Positions 26,408 to 34,789 are shown, numbered from the stretch's first letter. The stretch is 64,000 nucleotides of DNA from Jiulongibacter sp024742395 (GCA_965249455.1 OZ252236.1:4898001-4962000); one strand, 5' to 3'. Numbers and translations are program-made. Notes: generated from the sequence alone by a model not told the origin.

Positions 26408-26534
26408 TTTCCCCATTGTTATAGATTTTAAGGGCTCTGCGTCCATTTAAGATATATACAGGGAAGTAATGTTACACTTAGGTGTAATGTGAATTAGTTT
26501 TTAAAAAAACGAAACCTCATTAAAAAAAACCAAG

Positions 26535-27002
26535 ATGAGAAAAAGAAAACCGCCAAAGCGTTACGTACTACCTGATCCTAAGTTCAGAGATACTACTGTA
26601 ACCAAGTTTGTAAACAATTTGATGATTCAAGGAAAGAAAAGCCTTGCGTACAGCATTTTTTACGGAGCTCTTGAGCTTGTAGAAAAGCGTACAGAGGAAA
26701 ATGGCCTTGAAACATGGAAGAAAGCATTAAACAATGTTTCGCCATCTGTAGAAGTAAAGAGCCGTCGTGTAGGTGGTGCTACTTTTCAGGTGCCTATCGA
26801 GGTTCGTGTAGAAAGACGTCAGTCTTTAGGCATGAAATGGCTTATCAGCTATGCTCGTAGACGTGGCGAAAAAACCATCACTGAGCGTTTAGCTGGCGAA
26901 ATTATCGCAGCTGCTAAAGGTGAAGGTGCTGCCGTTAAGAAAAAAGATGATACTCACAGAATGGCAGATGCTAACAAAGCATTCTCTCACTTCAGAGTAT
27001 AA
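26535..27002 (+). CDS. rpsG: Small ribosomal subunit protein uS7
   Basis: 155 residues, normal length, starting M-R-K-R-K-P. It shows the S7 pattern V-K-S-R-R-V-G-G-A-T-F-Q-V-P and R-R-Q-S-L-G-M-K-W-L. It binds 16S rRNA at the head of the small subunit. The gap to rpsL is 127 bases, long for an operon. The next plus-strand gene is not fusA, and a strong terminator follows. Confidence 0.99.
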   Translation: MRKRKPPKRYVLPDPKFRDTTVTKFVNNLMIQGKKSLAYSIFYGALELVEKRTEENGLETWKKALNNVSPSVEVKSRRVGGATFQVPIEVRVERRQSLGMKWLISYARRRGEKTITERLAGEIIAAAKGEGAAVKKKDDTHRMADANKAFSHFRV

Positions 27003-27020
27003 AATCTAAAGGACTTATTG

Positions 27021-27056
27021 AAAGCCCCGATTCTTCTCAGAAACGGGGCTTTTTTT
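27021..27056 (+). terminator. Terminator after rpsG
   Basis: A 9-bp GC-rich stem (27021-27029 with 27044-27052) with an extra inner TTCT/AGAA pairing, followed by T residues. It lies 19 bases after the rpsG stop. Confidence 0.9.
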
Positions 27057-27130
27057 GATAAAGACTTTACAAAGTTGTAATAATTATTAGCCATTAACTT
27101 AGAAATTTAGCCTCCCGACTTATTCCTAAA

Positions 27131-28420
27131 CTACACCCCAATCCAATTATACTCTTTACGATACTCTCTGAAAAGCAAATTATTAGCATCGGCATCTCCC
27201 TTAAACTCATTCTTCTTATGGTTCCAGTTTAAAGGTTTGCCCAACTTCCAGGAAATTAAACCTAAATGCATTGGCATGGTCATGTCTTTGGCGTAGGCCA
27301 AATTAGACTCAGGTTGTTTTCTACTTTTTACACTATCGATAAAGTTCTGCTGATGCCCCGGTGAACGTGGAATACTAAAAGGAATCTCTTCAAGGTCATT
27401 CACTACTTTACCATCAATTCTTAATTCTCTGGAGCCGTAATCACACACCAGTGAACCTTTTGTACCCTGAAAATAAGCTCCAATATGTCTGCCTTCTGCT
27501 CCAGGTAATTCAGGTGGTTTAGATGTCCACTGAATATCCATGTTTTTAAATTTATAATCTATATTAATCTCCTTCGGGGTGTCGCCTATTCCTTCAGAAA
27601 TAATTCCATTAGCACTCACAGACTTTAGTCGTTCAGGCTTGGCACTCCACCATACAATATCAGCTATATGACACCAGAAATCCTGAAATACACCTCCTGA
27701 ATACTCTGAGAAATATCGATAATTAAAATGACAGCGTTCGGGGTGATATTTTCTTTCAGGAGCCGGACCTTGCCAAAAATCCCAATTTAGATAATCAGGA
27801 ACCACCTGATAATTAGCCTTCTCAATAACCGGTGGCTCGCCTGTTTTCCATAGTTTTACATTTTTCACCTCGCCTATCACTCCAGACTGAATGAGTTCAG
27901 CCACCCGATGGTAATTATCACCTGCGTGAATTTGTGTGCCCAGTTGAAAAATTCTGTTATGCTTTTGCTGGCTGGCATGCATCAACTCCCCTTCTTTTAC
28001 TGTATAGGAAAGAGGTTTTTCGCCATAAACATCTTTACCAGACTCAAAGGCCATAATGGCAATCTGTGCATGCCAATGATCTGGCGTGGCACATGTAATA
28101 GCATCTACATCATTCCTTTCGAGAATTCTTCTGAAGTCGGTATAAAGGTTGGCCGTGTTTTCAGGTCGTATTTCAGTTAAAACCTTTTGAGCTTTTAAAA
28201 GGTGGTTTTTGTCTACATCGCAAAGTGCCACTACGTCTACTTCCGGCAAGTTGGCAAACCACCTCAAATGACTCGTACCCATACCGTTTATTCCAATATG
28301 AGCTACTCTTACTCTATCGCTGGCAGCGGGCTTTCTTAATAAATGAGGGAAATAATAAAAACCGGCCATTGAAAGGCCGGCTTGCTTTATAAATGATCGT
28401 CTATTCGTATTTTTTGTCAT
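27131..28420 (-). CDS. Tat-exported Gfo/Idh/MocA family oxidoreductase
   Basis: 429 residues. A twin-arginine signal (N-R-R-S-F-I-K-Q-A-G, residues 7-16) is followed by a Rossmann domain with A-H-I-G-I-N-G-M-G and C-A-T-P-D-H-W-H, then E-K-P-L-S, the conserved Lys-Pro of the family. The C-terminal domain (about 170-390) is the Gfo/Idh/MocA alpha/beta domain. These are NAD(P)-dependent sugar or cyclitol oxidoreductases, and some periplasmic members act as glycosidases. The substrate cannot be assigned. It is a lone gene. Confidence 0.9.
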   Translation of the reverse strand: MTKNTNRRSFIKQAGLSMAGFYYFPHLLRKPAASDRVRVAHIGINGMGTSHLRWFANLPEVDVVALCDVDKNHLLKAQKVLTEIRPENTANLYTDFRRILERNDVDAITCATPDHWHAQIAIMAFESGKDVYGEKPLSYTVKEGELMHASQQKHNRIFQLGTQIHAGDNYHRVAELIQSGVIGEVKNVKLWKTGEPPVIEKANYQVVPDYLNWDFWQGPAPERKYHPERCHFNYRYFSEYSGGVFQDFWCHIADIVWWSAKPERLKSVSANGIISEGIGDTPKEINIDYKFKNMDIQWTSKPPELPGAEGRHIGAYFQGTKGSLVCDYGSRELRIDGKVVNDLEEIPFSIPRSPGHQQNFIDSVKSRKQPESNLAYAKDMTMPMHLGLISWKLGKPLNWNHKKNEFKGDADANNLLFREYRKEYNWIGV

Positions 28421-28513
28421 AGGGTTCTAAGAAGTCATAGGTTTATGAATACTTCACAATTTACCTATTTCAGACAAAAGAATACAAAACTTTTAAGAAT
28501 CTTATTGGAGAGT

Positions 28514-29119
28514 TTAACCAGGCAATGGAGCCCCTACAGCTACACTACAGTCGTGCCCCGGCTGACCATGAGCTGGGTTTAACTTCGGTTCAGAAGCTGC
28601 ACTTGCATTTGTTAATGGTGCACCAACAGCAATACTGCAATCATGCCCCGGCTGGCCATGAGCAGGGTTAACCGTCAGGTTCTTAGGAACATTGAAATTT
28701 GGCTGAGCCGCAACCGGCTGAGGAGCCCTGAGGTTTTGAACTGGCTCAGGAGCAGTTTCTACAGGTTGTGGAGCTGCTGAAGCCGTTTGTGTTAGCGGTG
28801 CACCTACCGGCAATGCACAAGTATGACCTGGCATTCCATGAGCCGGGTTTAGTCCCGAAGCTGCCGTAGTAAATGTACTTTTTGGTGCGTTAAGGTTCAT
28901 TAATTTCCCAAGCTTGGTAGGTGGGTGTTTCACTGTACCAACAGATGGGGATGAAGCTGCCGCATTATTAACTGATGTAGAAGAAAGATTTACATTTTCA
29001 ACCTTAGCTGAAGTTGAAGAACTTTCTAACAAATTTTGGTTACCACTATCTGAATTACAGGCCATAACGCTGAAACCAATAATTGCTGTTACCAAAATAC
29101 TTTTGAAGAACTTATTCAT
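28514..29119 (-). CDS. Lipoprotein with three NPAHGxPGHxC repeats
   Basis: 201 residues from the ATG at 29119, chosen because a lipoprotein signal then begins at once (lipobox S-V-M-A-C, Cys19). After a Ser/Asn-rich linker come three copies of a 19-residue motif N-P-A-H-G-x-P-G-H-x-C-x-x-x-V-G-A-P-L, two near the C-terminal end and one near the middle, joined by Pro/Ala/Gln-rich linkers. Each copy offers two His and one Cys, which might bind metal. The motif occurs in unannotated Bacteroidota proteins as far as I recall, but I know of no function. Confidence 0.8.
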   Translation of the reverse strand: MNKFFKSILVTAIIGFSVMACNSDSGNQNLLESSSTSAKVENVNLSSTSVNNAAASSPSVGTVKHPPTKLGKLMNLNAPKSTFTTAASGLNPAHGMPGHTCALPVGAPLTQTASAAPQPVETAPEPVQNLRAPQPVAAQPNFNVPKNLTVNPAHGQPGHDCSIAVGAPLTNASAASEPKLNPAHGQPGHDCSVAVGAPLPG

Positions 29120-29237
29120 TATTAGGAAATTTATTTCTTTAACCTTGGCAATAATGAGACCAAACATCTATTAATAAAGAGTTTGACCACTAAATTTTAA
29201 CATAAAAATGGCAAAAAAGGTGTTTTTGGCGATATTT

Positions 29238-29684
29238 TTACTTTTTAGTTCTAATGACTATTACCCCTGCCCCGCCTCTGGCACCGTATAAGCCTCCGTC
29301 TTTTAAAACCGAGACGCGGCTAATATCTCTAACCTGAACCATACTAAAAACTTCTGAAAACCCTCCATTTACAGGAGAGCCATCAATCACAAAAAGGGGC
29401 GTGGTGTCTCCGTATAGTGACTTAATCCCCCTTACACGAACCTCGGCATCAATACCATCACCACTTACTGTTACACCCGGTATCTGTCTTAAATAATTAT
29501 CCAAGGTGCTATTCTCGTTGGTGGTCTCTATTGAGCTAGCCGATGTTGTACCACTTCTTTTGTTTTTAACTCCAAAACCATCGTCGTATGTTTCCCTTTT
29601 CTCATTGAAATTATCGCCACCTGCAGGTCTATTGGCACATGAAAAAGCAAAAAAACAGATGAACAAGAGGCCGTACGTCTTCAT
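29238..29684 (-). CDS. Lipoprotein consisting of a lone TonB-receptor plug domain
   Basis: 148 residues. The signal peptide ends at a lipobox-like F-A-F-S-C (Cys16). Residues 55-147 form a plug domain as in SusC-type receptors: L-R-Q-I-P-G-V-T-V-S-G, R-V-R-G-I-K-S, P-L-F-V-I-D-G-S-P-V and the final G-G-A-G-V-I-V-I-R-T-K-K. There is no beta barrel after it, since the stop follows the last plug strand. It may be a barrel-less adaptor or signalling relic. It is next to the repeat lipoprotein on the same strand, 118 bases away. Confidence 0.85.
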   Translation of the reverse strand: MKTYGLLFICFFAFSCANRPAGGDNFNEKRETYDDGFGVKNKRSGTTSASSIETTNENSTLDNYLRQIPGVTVSGDGIDAEVRVRGIKSLYGDTTPLFVIDGSPVNGGFSEVFSMVQVRDISRVSVLKDGGLYGARGGAGVIVIRTKK

Positions 29685-29828
29685 TTGAGGTAATTGTTTG
29701 TATTGTATTACAATTTACCCATTTTTTCGGGGTATAAAGATAGATTTTATTGGCTTTCTTTCAGTTCAGAATTTATGGATCAAAAAATCTCGATAAAAAT
29801 TCTCAAAACATTCAGCAAATATAAAATT

Positions 29829-30923
29829 ATGAAACTTAAACTTATTACACTTCTCATCCTCATTATTCTTACAACCCCGATATGCAAGGCCCAATTGACT
29901 TATCTTCCTCAAGGCAGTCAACGAGCTAGTGTATCGCAAAGAATAGGGATTTCTGATATAATTATTGAATACTCCAGACCCAAGGTAAACGGAAGGGAGG
30001 TATGGGGAGCTCTTGTACCATACGGACTAGCCCCCAGTAATTTTGGTACAGCCAAAGAGGTGCCTTGGAGAGCCGGTGCCAACGAGAATACAACGATTCA
30101 CTTCCCTAAAGAAGTGAAGATAGAAGGTAAGCCCCTGCCTGCCGGAACGTATGGATTACATATGATTCCCAAAGATGACGGTACATTTACCTTAATATTT
30201 AGCCTTAACTCCTCTGCCTGGGGAAGTTTCTTTTACGATCAGTCTCAAGATGCCCTAAGAATAGATGTAATGTCAAAAGAGGCTCCATTTCACGAACTTT
30301 TAACCTTCAACTTTATCGACACCCAAGCTAACTCGGCTACAGCGGCTCTTTTCTGGGAAAAGAAAATGATTCCTTTCAAAATAGAACTGGATGTCAATAA
30401 GATTGTCCTGGAGCAAATAGAAAAAGACCTTCAAAACAGTCTTGGTTTTTCCAGGCAAACATGGGAGCAAGCCGCAGGTTTTGCCCTGCAAGCCGGGGAC
30501 TTAGACAAAGCAGAATTGTGGATAAACAAGGCCATATCAGGACAGTTTTTCAGTCAGAAAACTTTTCAAAATACCTATACAAAATCAGCAATTTTAAAAG
30601 CACAAGGAAAAGAAAAAGAGTCTGAAGATGCCTTTAATGAGGCTATAGCAATGGGAAACAATGCACAACTCAATTTCCTTGGCTATCAATTACTTGGGCA
30701 GCAAAACTTCTCAAAGGCAATAGAGGTATTAAAAATAAACACACATAAAAATCCTTTAGACCCTAACGTATTTGACAGTTTGGGGGAAGCCTATAAATTG
30801 GCTGGAGATAAGGAGAATGCTATCAAGAATTTCAAGATTTCATTATCCATGAAGCCACCAGCTAATGTTAAGGCCAACAGTATAAAAAATCTTAAAGAAC
30901 TAGGTGTAGAGGTAAATCCTTAG
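29829..30923 (+). CDS. DUF2911 protein with C-terminal TPR repeats
   Basis: 364 residues from the ATG at 29829, chosen for the signal peptide that starts there (hydrophobic run then C-K-A-Q). An upstream alternative start would add 45 poor residues. DUF2911 spans about 25-190 (I-I-I-E-Y-S-R-P-K-V-N-G-R, W-R-A-G-A-N-E-N-T, G-T-Y-G-L-H). Residues 210-360 hold TPR-like helices (A-L-Q-A-G-D-L-D-K-A and F-D-S-L-G-E-A-Y). It is predicted to be periplasmic. The function of DUF2911 is unknown. The stop overlaps the convergent rsmG by 4 bp. Confidence 0.87.
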   Translation: MKLKLITLLILIILTTPICKAQLTYLPQGSQRASVSQRIGISDIIIEYSRPKVNGREVWGALVPYGLAPSNFGTAKEVPWRAGANENTTIHFPKEVKIEGKPLPAGTYGLHMIPKDDGTFTLIFSLNSSAWGSFFYDQSQDALRIDVMSKEAPFHELLTFNFIDTQANSATAALFWEKKMIPFKIELDVNKIVLEQIEKDLQNSLGFSRQTWEQAAGFALQAGDLDKAELWINKAISGQFFSQKTFQNTYTKSAILKAQGKEKESEDAFNEAIAMGNNAQLNFLGYQLLGQQNFSKAIEVLKINTHKNPLDPNVFDSLGEAYKLAGDKENAIKNFKISLSMKPPANVKANSIKNLKELGVEVNP

Positions 30924-31552
30924 AAAGGCACGTACACAACTTTTTTGGTGAGAAAAAACTCCTCATCAAAAAAAGTGGGTAAATCGAAAAGCTGGTAAGG
31001 ATGACGAGCCTCATTAAGTTCTTCTTCCAGATCACCGCCTTTGAGATACAGAATGCCATTATCAATGCTATTGATAGACCTTTCTTCAAACTTATCCTGA
31101 ATCCACTGAATAAAGGGTTTCATACGGGTTACTGCCCTACTCACCACAAAATCGTACTTTCCTTTAACCTTTTCGGCTCTTTCGTGCTGAGCAGTCAGAT
31201 TTGTTAAACCAATGGCCTCGGAAACTTCATTGACCACCTTAATCTTCTTGCCTATTGAATCTACCAAATGAAACTTGCATTTAGGGAACATAATAGCCAA
31301 CGGAATTCCAGGAAAACCTCCGCCCGTTCCTACGTCAAGAATCTTTGAGCCATCGGCAAACTGATGTACCTTTGCAATACCTAAGGAGTGCAACACATGC
31401 TTCTCGTATAAAGCATCAATATCCTTTCTTGAAATTACATTTATTTGGGCATTCCAATGCTCATATAACTCTCCTAAAAGGCTAAACTGCCTTATCTGTT
31501 CATCTGATATATCAGGGAAATACTTTAAAATAATATCCATTCCTAACGCCAC
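30920..31552 (-). CDS. rsmG: 16S rRNA (guanine-527-N7) methyltransferase
   Basis: 210 residues. It has the class I methyltransferase motif I-L-D-V-G-T-G-G-G-F-P-G-I-P-L-A and the RsmG-specific H-L-V-D-S-I-G-K-K and V-V-S-R-A-V. It uses S-adenosylmethionine to modify G527 in the 530 loop of 16S rRNA. Loss gives low-level streptomycin resistance in other bacteria. The gene overlaps the upstream glycosyltransferase gene by 10 bp. Confidence 0.97.
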   Translation of the reverse strand: MALGMDIILKYFPDISDEQIRQFSLLGELYEHWNAQINVISRKDIDALYEKHVLHSLGIAKVHQFADGSKILDVGTGGGFPGIPLAIMFPKCKFHLVDSIGKKIKVVNEVSEAIGLTNLTAQHERAEKVKGKYDFVVSRAVTRMKPFIQWIQDKFEERSINSIDNGILYLKGGDLEEELNEARHPYQLFDLPTFFDEEFFLTKKVVYVPF

Positions 31553-32751
31553 TTAATCTTTTTGGGGTTTGAGAAAACGGTCATAACACCGAAAACCACC
31601 AAATATACAAAATAGAGAAAATCGTAATAAATGAGTTTTGAAGATCTGATAGTATTGCCTAAGCTCTTATTGCACTTGTGTAAAATAAACCATCTTAAAA
31701 AAAGCCAGAAAACGAAAACCCCAAAAGCCAATCTCATCCAATTTGTAATAGGCTTATATTGTTGAAATCCATACTGAAGTAGCCATTCGTCCGATACTCT
31801 AAGCCATTCCGGCAAAACAAACCATGAAGGTTCTGCAAAAAGTGTCGGGATAAAAACGCACCAAAGAGTGATAAAACTCATCCATAAAAGCCCAATGGTC
31901 ATCTTGTCTCTGAATTTATACCTTTTCCCTACAGATAAATGTCTTCTTTTCTGAGTCACCCAATCCTTAAAGGTTCTTTTTGGCTCAGAATACATGTAAG
32001 AGTCTGGTGAAGTACACACGCCTGTGTTTTCCTTTTCTGAGATTTCATTGACAAACAAGTCATCGTCCCCACTTAAAAGGCCAATATGCTTGGTAAATCC
32101 ATTACTCTTCCAAAACTTTTCCCGGGAATACATCAAATTACGGCCTACACCCATAAATGGGATTCCAGCTTTAGCAAAAGAAAAATATTGAAGTGCCGTT
32201 TGAAAGGTTTCATACCGAATAAATGCATTCAATAAACCCGGGTATACGTAATAGGGAGAAAAACCCAATACAAGCTCTTTATTGTCTGCTAGTTGAGCAG
32301 CCATTGATTTAATCCATTGATTACTGGCCGGTCGGCAATCTGCGTCCGTCAATAAAATCACCTCCTTTGACGCTTTCTTAATTCCCATGGTCACAGCGTA
32401 TTTCTTAGCAGTGAAGTGCTCTGGTAATGCTTTTACATGCACGTAGGAAACTTTAGAAAACTGACCCTCATTGGTTCTCAAATAATCATAGGTGCCATCA
32501 GAAGATCTGTCATCGACTACAATTACTTCAAAATCAGGATAGTCCTGATTATCTAAAAGAGGCAGTAGCTCTTTTAAGTTATGAAGCTCGTTCCAGGCAG
32601 CTAAGACTACAGACACAGCCGGGAAATCACTTACAGTCTCACTTTCTACATTCTTATGATTAATAAGTGTGGTAAAAATAAAAAGAAGGTATACGAGCTG
32701 AACTAACACTGCTGCTCCAAAAACAGCAGGAATGATGTATTCCCAGATCAC
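31543..32751 (-). CDS. Membrane glycosyltransferase, family 2
   Basis: 402 residues. One N-terminal membrane helix (about 5-28) is followed by a GT2 domain with V-S-V-V-L-A-A-W-N-E, V-V-D-D-R-S-S-D-G-T, the D-x-D-type L-T-D-A-D-C-R-P and a Q-K-R-R-H motif near 265, as in processive or membrane GT2 enzymes. Two or three more membrane helices end the protein. It transfers a sugar from a nucleotide donor at the inner membrane. Acceptor and product are unknown. Translation is probably coupled to rsmG by overlap. Confidence 0.9.
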   Translation of the reverse strand: MIWEYIIPAVFGAAVLVQLVYLLFIFTTLINHKNVESETVSDFPAVSVVLAAWNELHNLKELLPLLDNQDYPDFEVIVVDDRSSDGTYDYLRTNEGQFSKVSYVHVKALPEHFTAKKYAVTMGIKKASKEVILLTDADCRPASNQWIKSMAAQLADNKELVLGFSPYYVYPGLLNAFIRYETFQTALQYFSFAKAGIPFMGVGRNLMYSREKFWKSNGFTKHIGLLSGDDDLFVNEISEKENTGVCTSPDSYMYSEPKRTFKDWVTQKRRHLSVGKRYKFRDKMTIGLLWMSFITLWCVFIPTLFAEPSWFVLPEWLRVSDEWLLQYGFQQYKPITNWMRLAFGVFVFWLFLRWFILHKCNKSLGNTIRSSKLIYYDFLYFVYLVVFGVMTVFSNPKKIKWR

Positions 32752-32826
32752 TTATATAGCGGTGTTTAAATTTTGTCAAATATACATATTCATTGCTTAC
32801 TAATTTTATGACGATTGAATTAACAC

Positions 32827-32834
32827 TAATTTTG
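32827..32834 (+). promoter_or_regulatory. -7 box abutting the tgt start
   Basis: TAATTTTG matches TAnnTTTG and ends only 4 bases before the tgt ATG, so a transcript from it would be leaderless. No -33 box at proper spacing was seen, so this may be chance. Confidence 0.3.
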
Positions 32835-32838
32835 ACCG

Positions 32839-33969
32839 ATGAAGTTTGAACTACAGCATACAGATTCTGACACACAGGCCAGAGCAGGAAAAATCACAAC
32901 TGACCACGGTGAGATACTTACACCCATTTTTATGCCCGTTGGTACTGCCGGCACCGTAAAGGGAGTGCATCAGCGTGAGCTGGAACACGATGTACAGGCA
33001 CAAATTATTTTAGGCAATACCTATCACCTCTATCTTAGACCAGGTCTTGATATTATAGAAAGAGCAGGCGGGCTTCACAAGTTTAATGGATGGGAAAAGC
33101 CTATTTTAACCGATAGCGGAGGTTATCAGGTTTTTTCTCTTAAAGAAATCAGGAAAATTTCTGAAGAAGGTGTGCATTTCAACTCTCACATTGATGGATC
33201 AAAACACTTGTTTACACCAGAGAATGTGATGGATATACAGCGAATTATAGGTGCAGATATCATCATGGCTTTTGATGAGTGCCCGCCCTACCCTTGTGAT
33301 CACAAATATGCCGAAAACTCTTTGCACCTTACTCATAGATGGCTGAAGAGGTGCATTAAACGTTTTGATGAAACAGAAGGAAAATATGGCTTCGGTCAGG
33401 CCCTTTTTCCTATTATTCAGGGAAGTGTTTATAAAGATCTGAGAATTCAATCCGCCGAGTTTATTGCTTCCCAAAATCAGGCAGGAAACGCCATAGGAGG
33501 ACTTTCAGTAGGAGAGCCTGCCGAAGACATGTATGAGATGCTGGAAGTGGTTAATGGTATTTTACCAAAAGATAAACCCCGATATCTAATGGGTGTAGGT
33601 ACGCCTGAAAACATTCTGGAAGCCATAGCACTAGGCACAGACATGTTTGACTGCGTAATGCCTACCAGAAACGCCCGAAACGGTATGCTTTTTACTACTG
33701 AGGGTATTATCAATATCAGAAATAAAAAATGGGAAGATGACTTTTCGCCTATTGATCCAAACCTCGACAACTATGCAAGTAAGTTTTATTCCAAAGCCTA
33801 TCTTAAGCACCTTATAAAATGTCAGGAAATGCTGGGAGCTCAGATAGCCAGTATTCATAATCTGGCTTTTTATTTGTGGTTAGTAGGCGAAGCAAGAGTA
33901 CATATCCTGGCAGGAGATTTTTATTCGTGGAAAAGTTCGATTGTCAAAAAACTGATGCAGAGGCTGTAA
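32839..33969 (+). CDS. tgt: Queuine tRNA-ribosyltransferase
   Basis: 376 residues. It exchanges the G34 base of tRNA-Asn, Asp, His and Tyr for the queuosine precursor. Conserved parts are T-D-S-G-G-Y-Q-V-F (Asp92, general base position), G-G-L-S-V-G-E, M-G-V-G-T-P-E-N and F-D-C-V-M-P-T-R-N-A-R with the nucleophile-type Asp271. The usual C-x-C-x2-C zinc cluster after it is absent: the segment reads D-P-N-L-D-N-Y-A before Y-S-K-A-Y-L, although the downstream His340 (S-I-H-N-L) remains. The tRNA-Asn(GTT) gene, one of its substrates, lies 102 bases downstream. Confidence 0.96.
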   Translation: MKFELQHTDSDTQARAGKITTDHGEILTPIFMPVGTAGTVKGVHQRELEHDVQAQIILGNTYHLYLRPGLDIIERAGGLHKFNGWEKPILTDSGGYQVFSLKEIRKISEEGVHFNSHIDGSKHLFTPENVMDIQRIIGADIIMAFDECPPYPCDHKYAENSLHLTHRWLKRCIKRFDETEGKYGFGQALFPIIQGSVYKDLRIQSAEFIASQNQAGNAIGGLSVGEPAEDMYEMLEVVNGILPKDKPRYLMGVGTPENILEAIALGTDMFDCVMPTRNARNGMLFTTEGIINIRNKKWEDDFSPIDPNLDNYASKFYSKAYLKHLIKCQEMLGAQIASIHNLAFYLWLVGEARVHILAGDFYSWKSSIVKKLMQRL

Positions 33970-34011
33970 GCTATTTTTCTTAAAAAAAGGTGATATTTTT
34001 TTCTGGAAATA

Positions 34012-34043
34012 TTTGCCCAATATAAACAAGTCTTATACTTTTG
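34012..34043 (+). promoter_or_regulatory. Promoter of tRNA-Asn
   Basis: TTTG (34012-34015), 20 bases, then TACTTTTG (34036-34043): a full match to the Bacteroidota consensus and the best promoter in the window. Transcription should start near 34050. A hairpin CTCGAT/ATCGAG (34047-34063) lies in the short leader before the tRNA. Confidence 0.75.
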
Positions 34044-34071
34044 CATCTCGATTTCAAATCGAGGTCAAAAT

Positions 34072-34148
34072 TCCTCCTTAGCTCAGTTGGTTAGAGCATT
34101 TGACTGTTAATCAAAGGGTCCTTGGTTCGAGCCCAAGAGGAGGAGCCA
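34072..34148 (+). tRNA. tRNA-Asn (anticodon GTT)
   Basis: All four arms fold. The acceptor stem is TCCTCCT with AGGAGGA, the D stem GCTC/GAGC, the anticodon stem TTTGA/TCAAA with loop CTGTTAA (anticodon GTT), the variable loop GGGTC, and the T stem CTTGG/CCAAG around TTCGAGC. The discriminator is G and CCA is encoded. Tandem terminators follow. The 3' end (34133-34145) is repeated at 38733-38745, marking it as the probable integration site of a genomic island. Confidence 0.97.
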
Positions 34149-34156
34149 AACATCGT

Positions 34157-34193
34157 AAAAAACCTCATTCGTTTACTCAAATGAGGTTTTTTT
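34157..34193 (+). terminator. Terminator after tRNA-Asn
   Basis: The AAAAAACCTCATT arm (34157-34169) pairs with AATGAGG and the following T run (34180-34193). It lies 9 bases after the tRNA. Confidence 0.85.
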
Positions 34194-34199
34194 ATGACC

Positions 34200-34223
34200 T
34201 ACACTTTCCGAAGGTGTATTTTT
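34200..34223 (+). terminator. Second hairpin-T terminator in tandem
   Basis: TACACTTT (34200-34207) and AAGGTGTA (34211-34218) pair with one G-T, the loop is CCG, and TTTTT follows. Confidence 0.55.
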
Positions 34224-34596
34224 AGGTAAATTCAAGTCCATTGTAGCCCTCACTAAAAATGGTGTCTACTCTGATAATCCGAGCAAGCTTTTTTCGATTG
34301 AACTTTTAGCATGCTTGTTTTCATTGATCAAAAACACAGCTTACAGAGCTGTTAACTTTTGAAGGACTGTTTCTGATTAATTACATTGTTGGGATGGTTT
34401 TGTTTGCAAGCTTTGTAGTTAAAACCTTAAAGAAAAAAGTTATGAATACACTAACCAATTGCCTTAGTTCACTCTCTTCAATGCTGACAATATTTGGATT
34501 GCAAATGGTAGACAATGGCTTCGGGGTTTACGGTGGCTTACCTCCCAGAGAATTAGTTTCTCGTTCCAATGTATTTTAAGAAGAAAAACCTTAAGA
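34224..34596. other. Gene-poor stretch at the left end of the island
   Basis: No recognisable gene. One plus-strand frame stays open without a start from 34198 to a stop near 34371, and a 61-codon frame starts with ATG at 34394. Neither resembles a known protein and both may be remnants. There is no inverted repeat or transposase motif that I can see. Confidence 0.4.
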
Positions 34597-34626
34597 AGTC
34601 CGGGTTCGAACCCTAGAGCCACTACA
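34597..34626 (+). pseudogene. 3' remnant of a tRNA gene (T arm and acceptor end)
   Basis: GGGTTCGAACCC (34602-34613) is a typical T arm with T-loop TTCGAAC. It is followed by an acceptor-like TAGAGCCACTACA and then directly by a terminator. No D arm or anticodon arm is recognisable upstream. This looks like the 3' part of a tRNA gene left by recombination or integration. The tRNA identity cannot be stated. Confidence 0.55.
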
Positions 34627-34631
34627 TATTT

Positions 34632-34660
34632 AGAGGCCGTTATGCGGCCTCTTTTTTTTT
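34632..34660 (+). terminator. Terminator after the tRNA remnant
   Basis: AGAGGCCG (34632-34639) and CGGCCTCT (34645-34652) form a perfect 8-bp stem with a 5-base loop, then eight further T. It is placed as expected for the end of a tRNA transcript. Confidence 0.85.
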
Positions 34661-34789
34661 CTCAATATTATCGTAATTCATTCATTGATTAAATTCTATT
34701 CTTAGAGAATTAACATCCCTACGAGCCTAGAGTCTAGTTTTTTTTGAGAAATGTCAATAAGGAATTGTTTGTTACTTTTGATAACAGTA

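Noticed and set aside
34394..34579. 61-codon open frame after tRNA-Asn
   Set aside because: No promoter box, no recognisable motif and low-complexity composition. Kept only as a remark in the description of the stretch.
34533..34622. Intact 90-base class II tRNA
   Set aside because: An acceptor stem can be drawn, but base 8 is not T and neither a D stem nor an anticodon stem can be formed.
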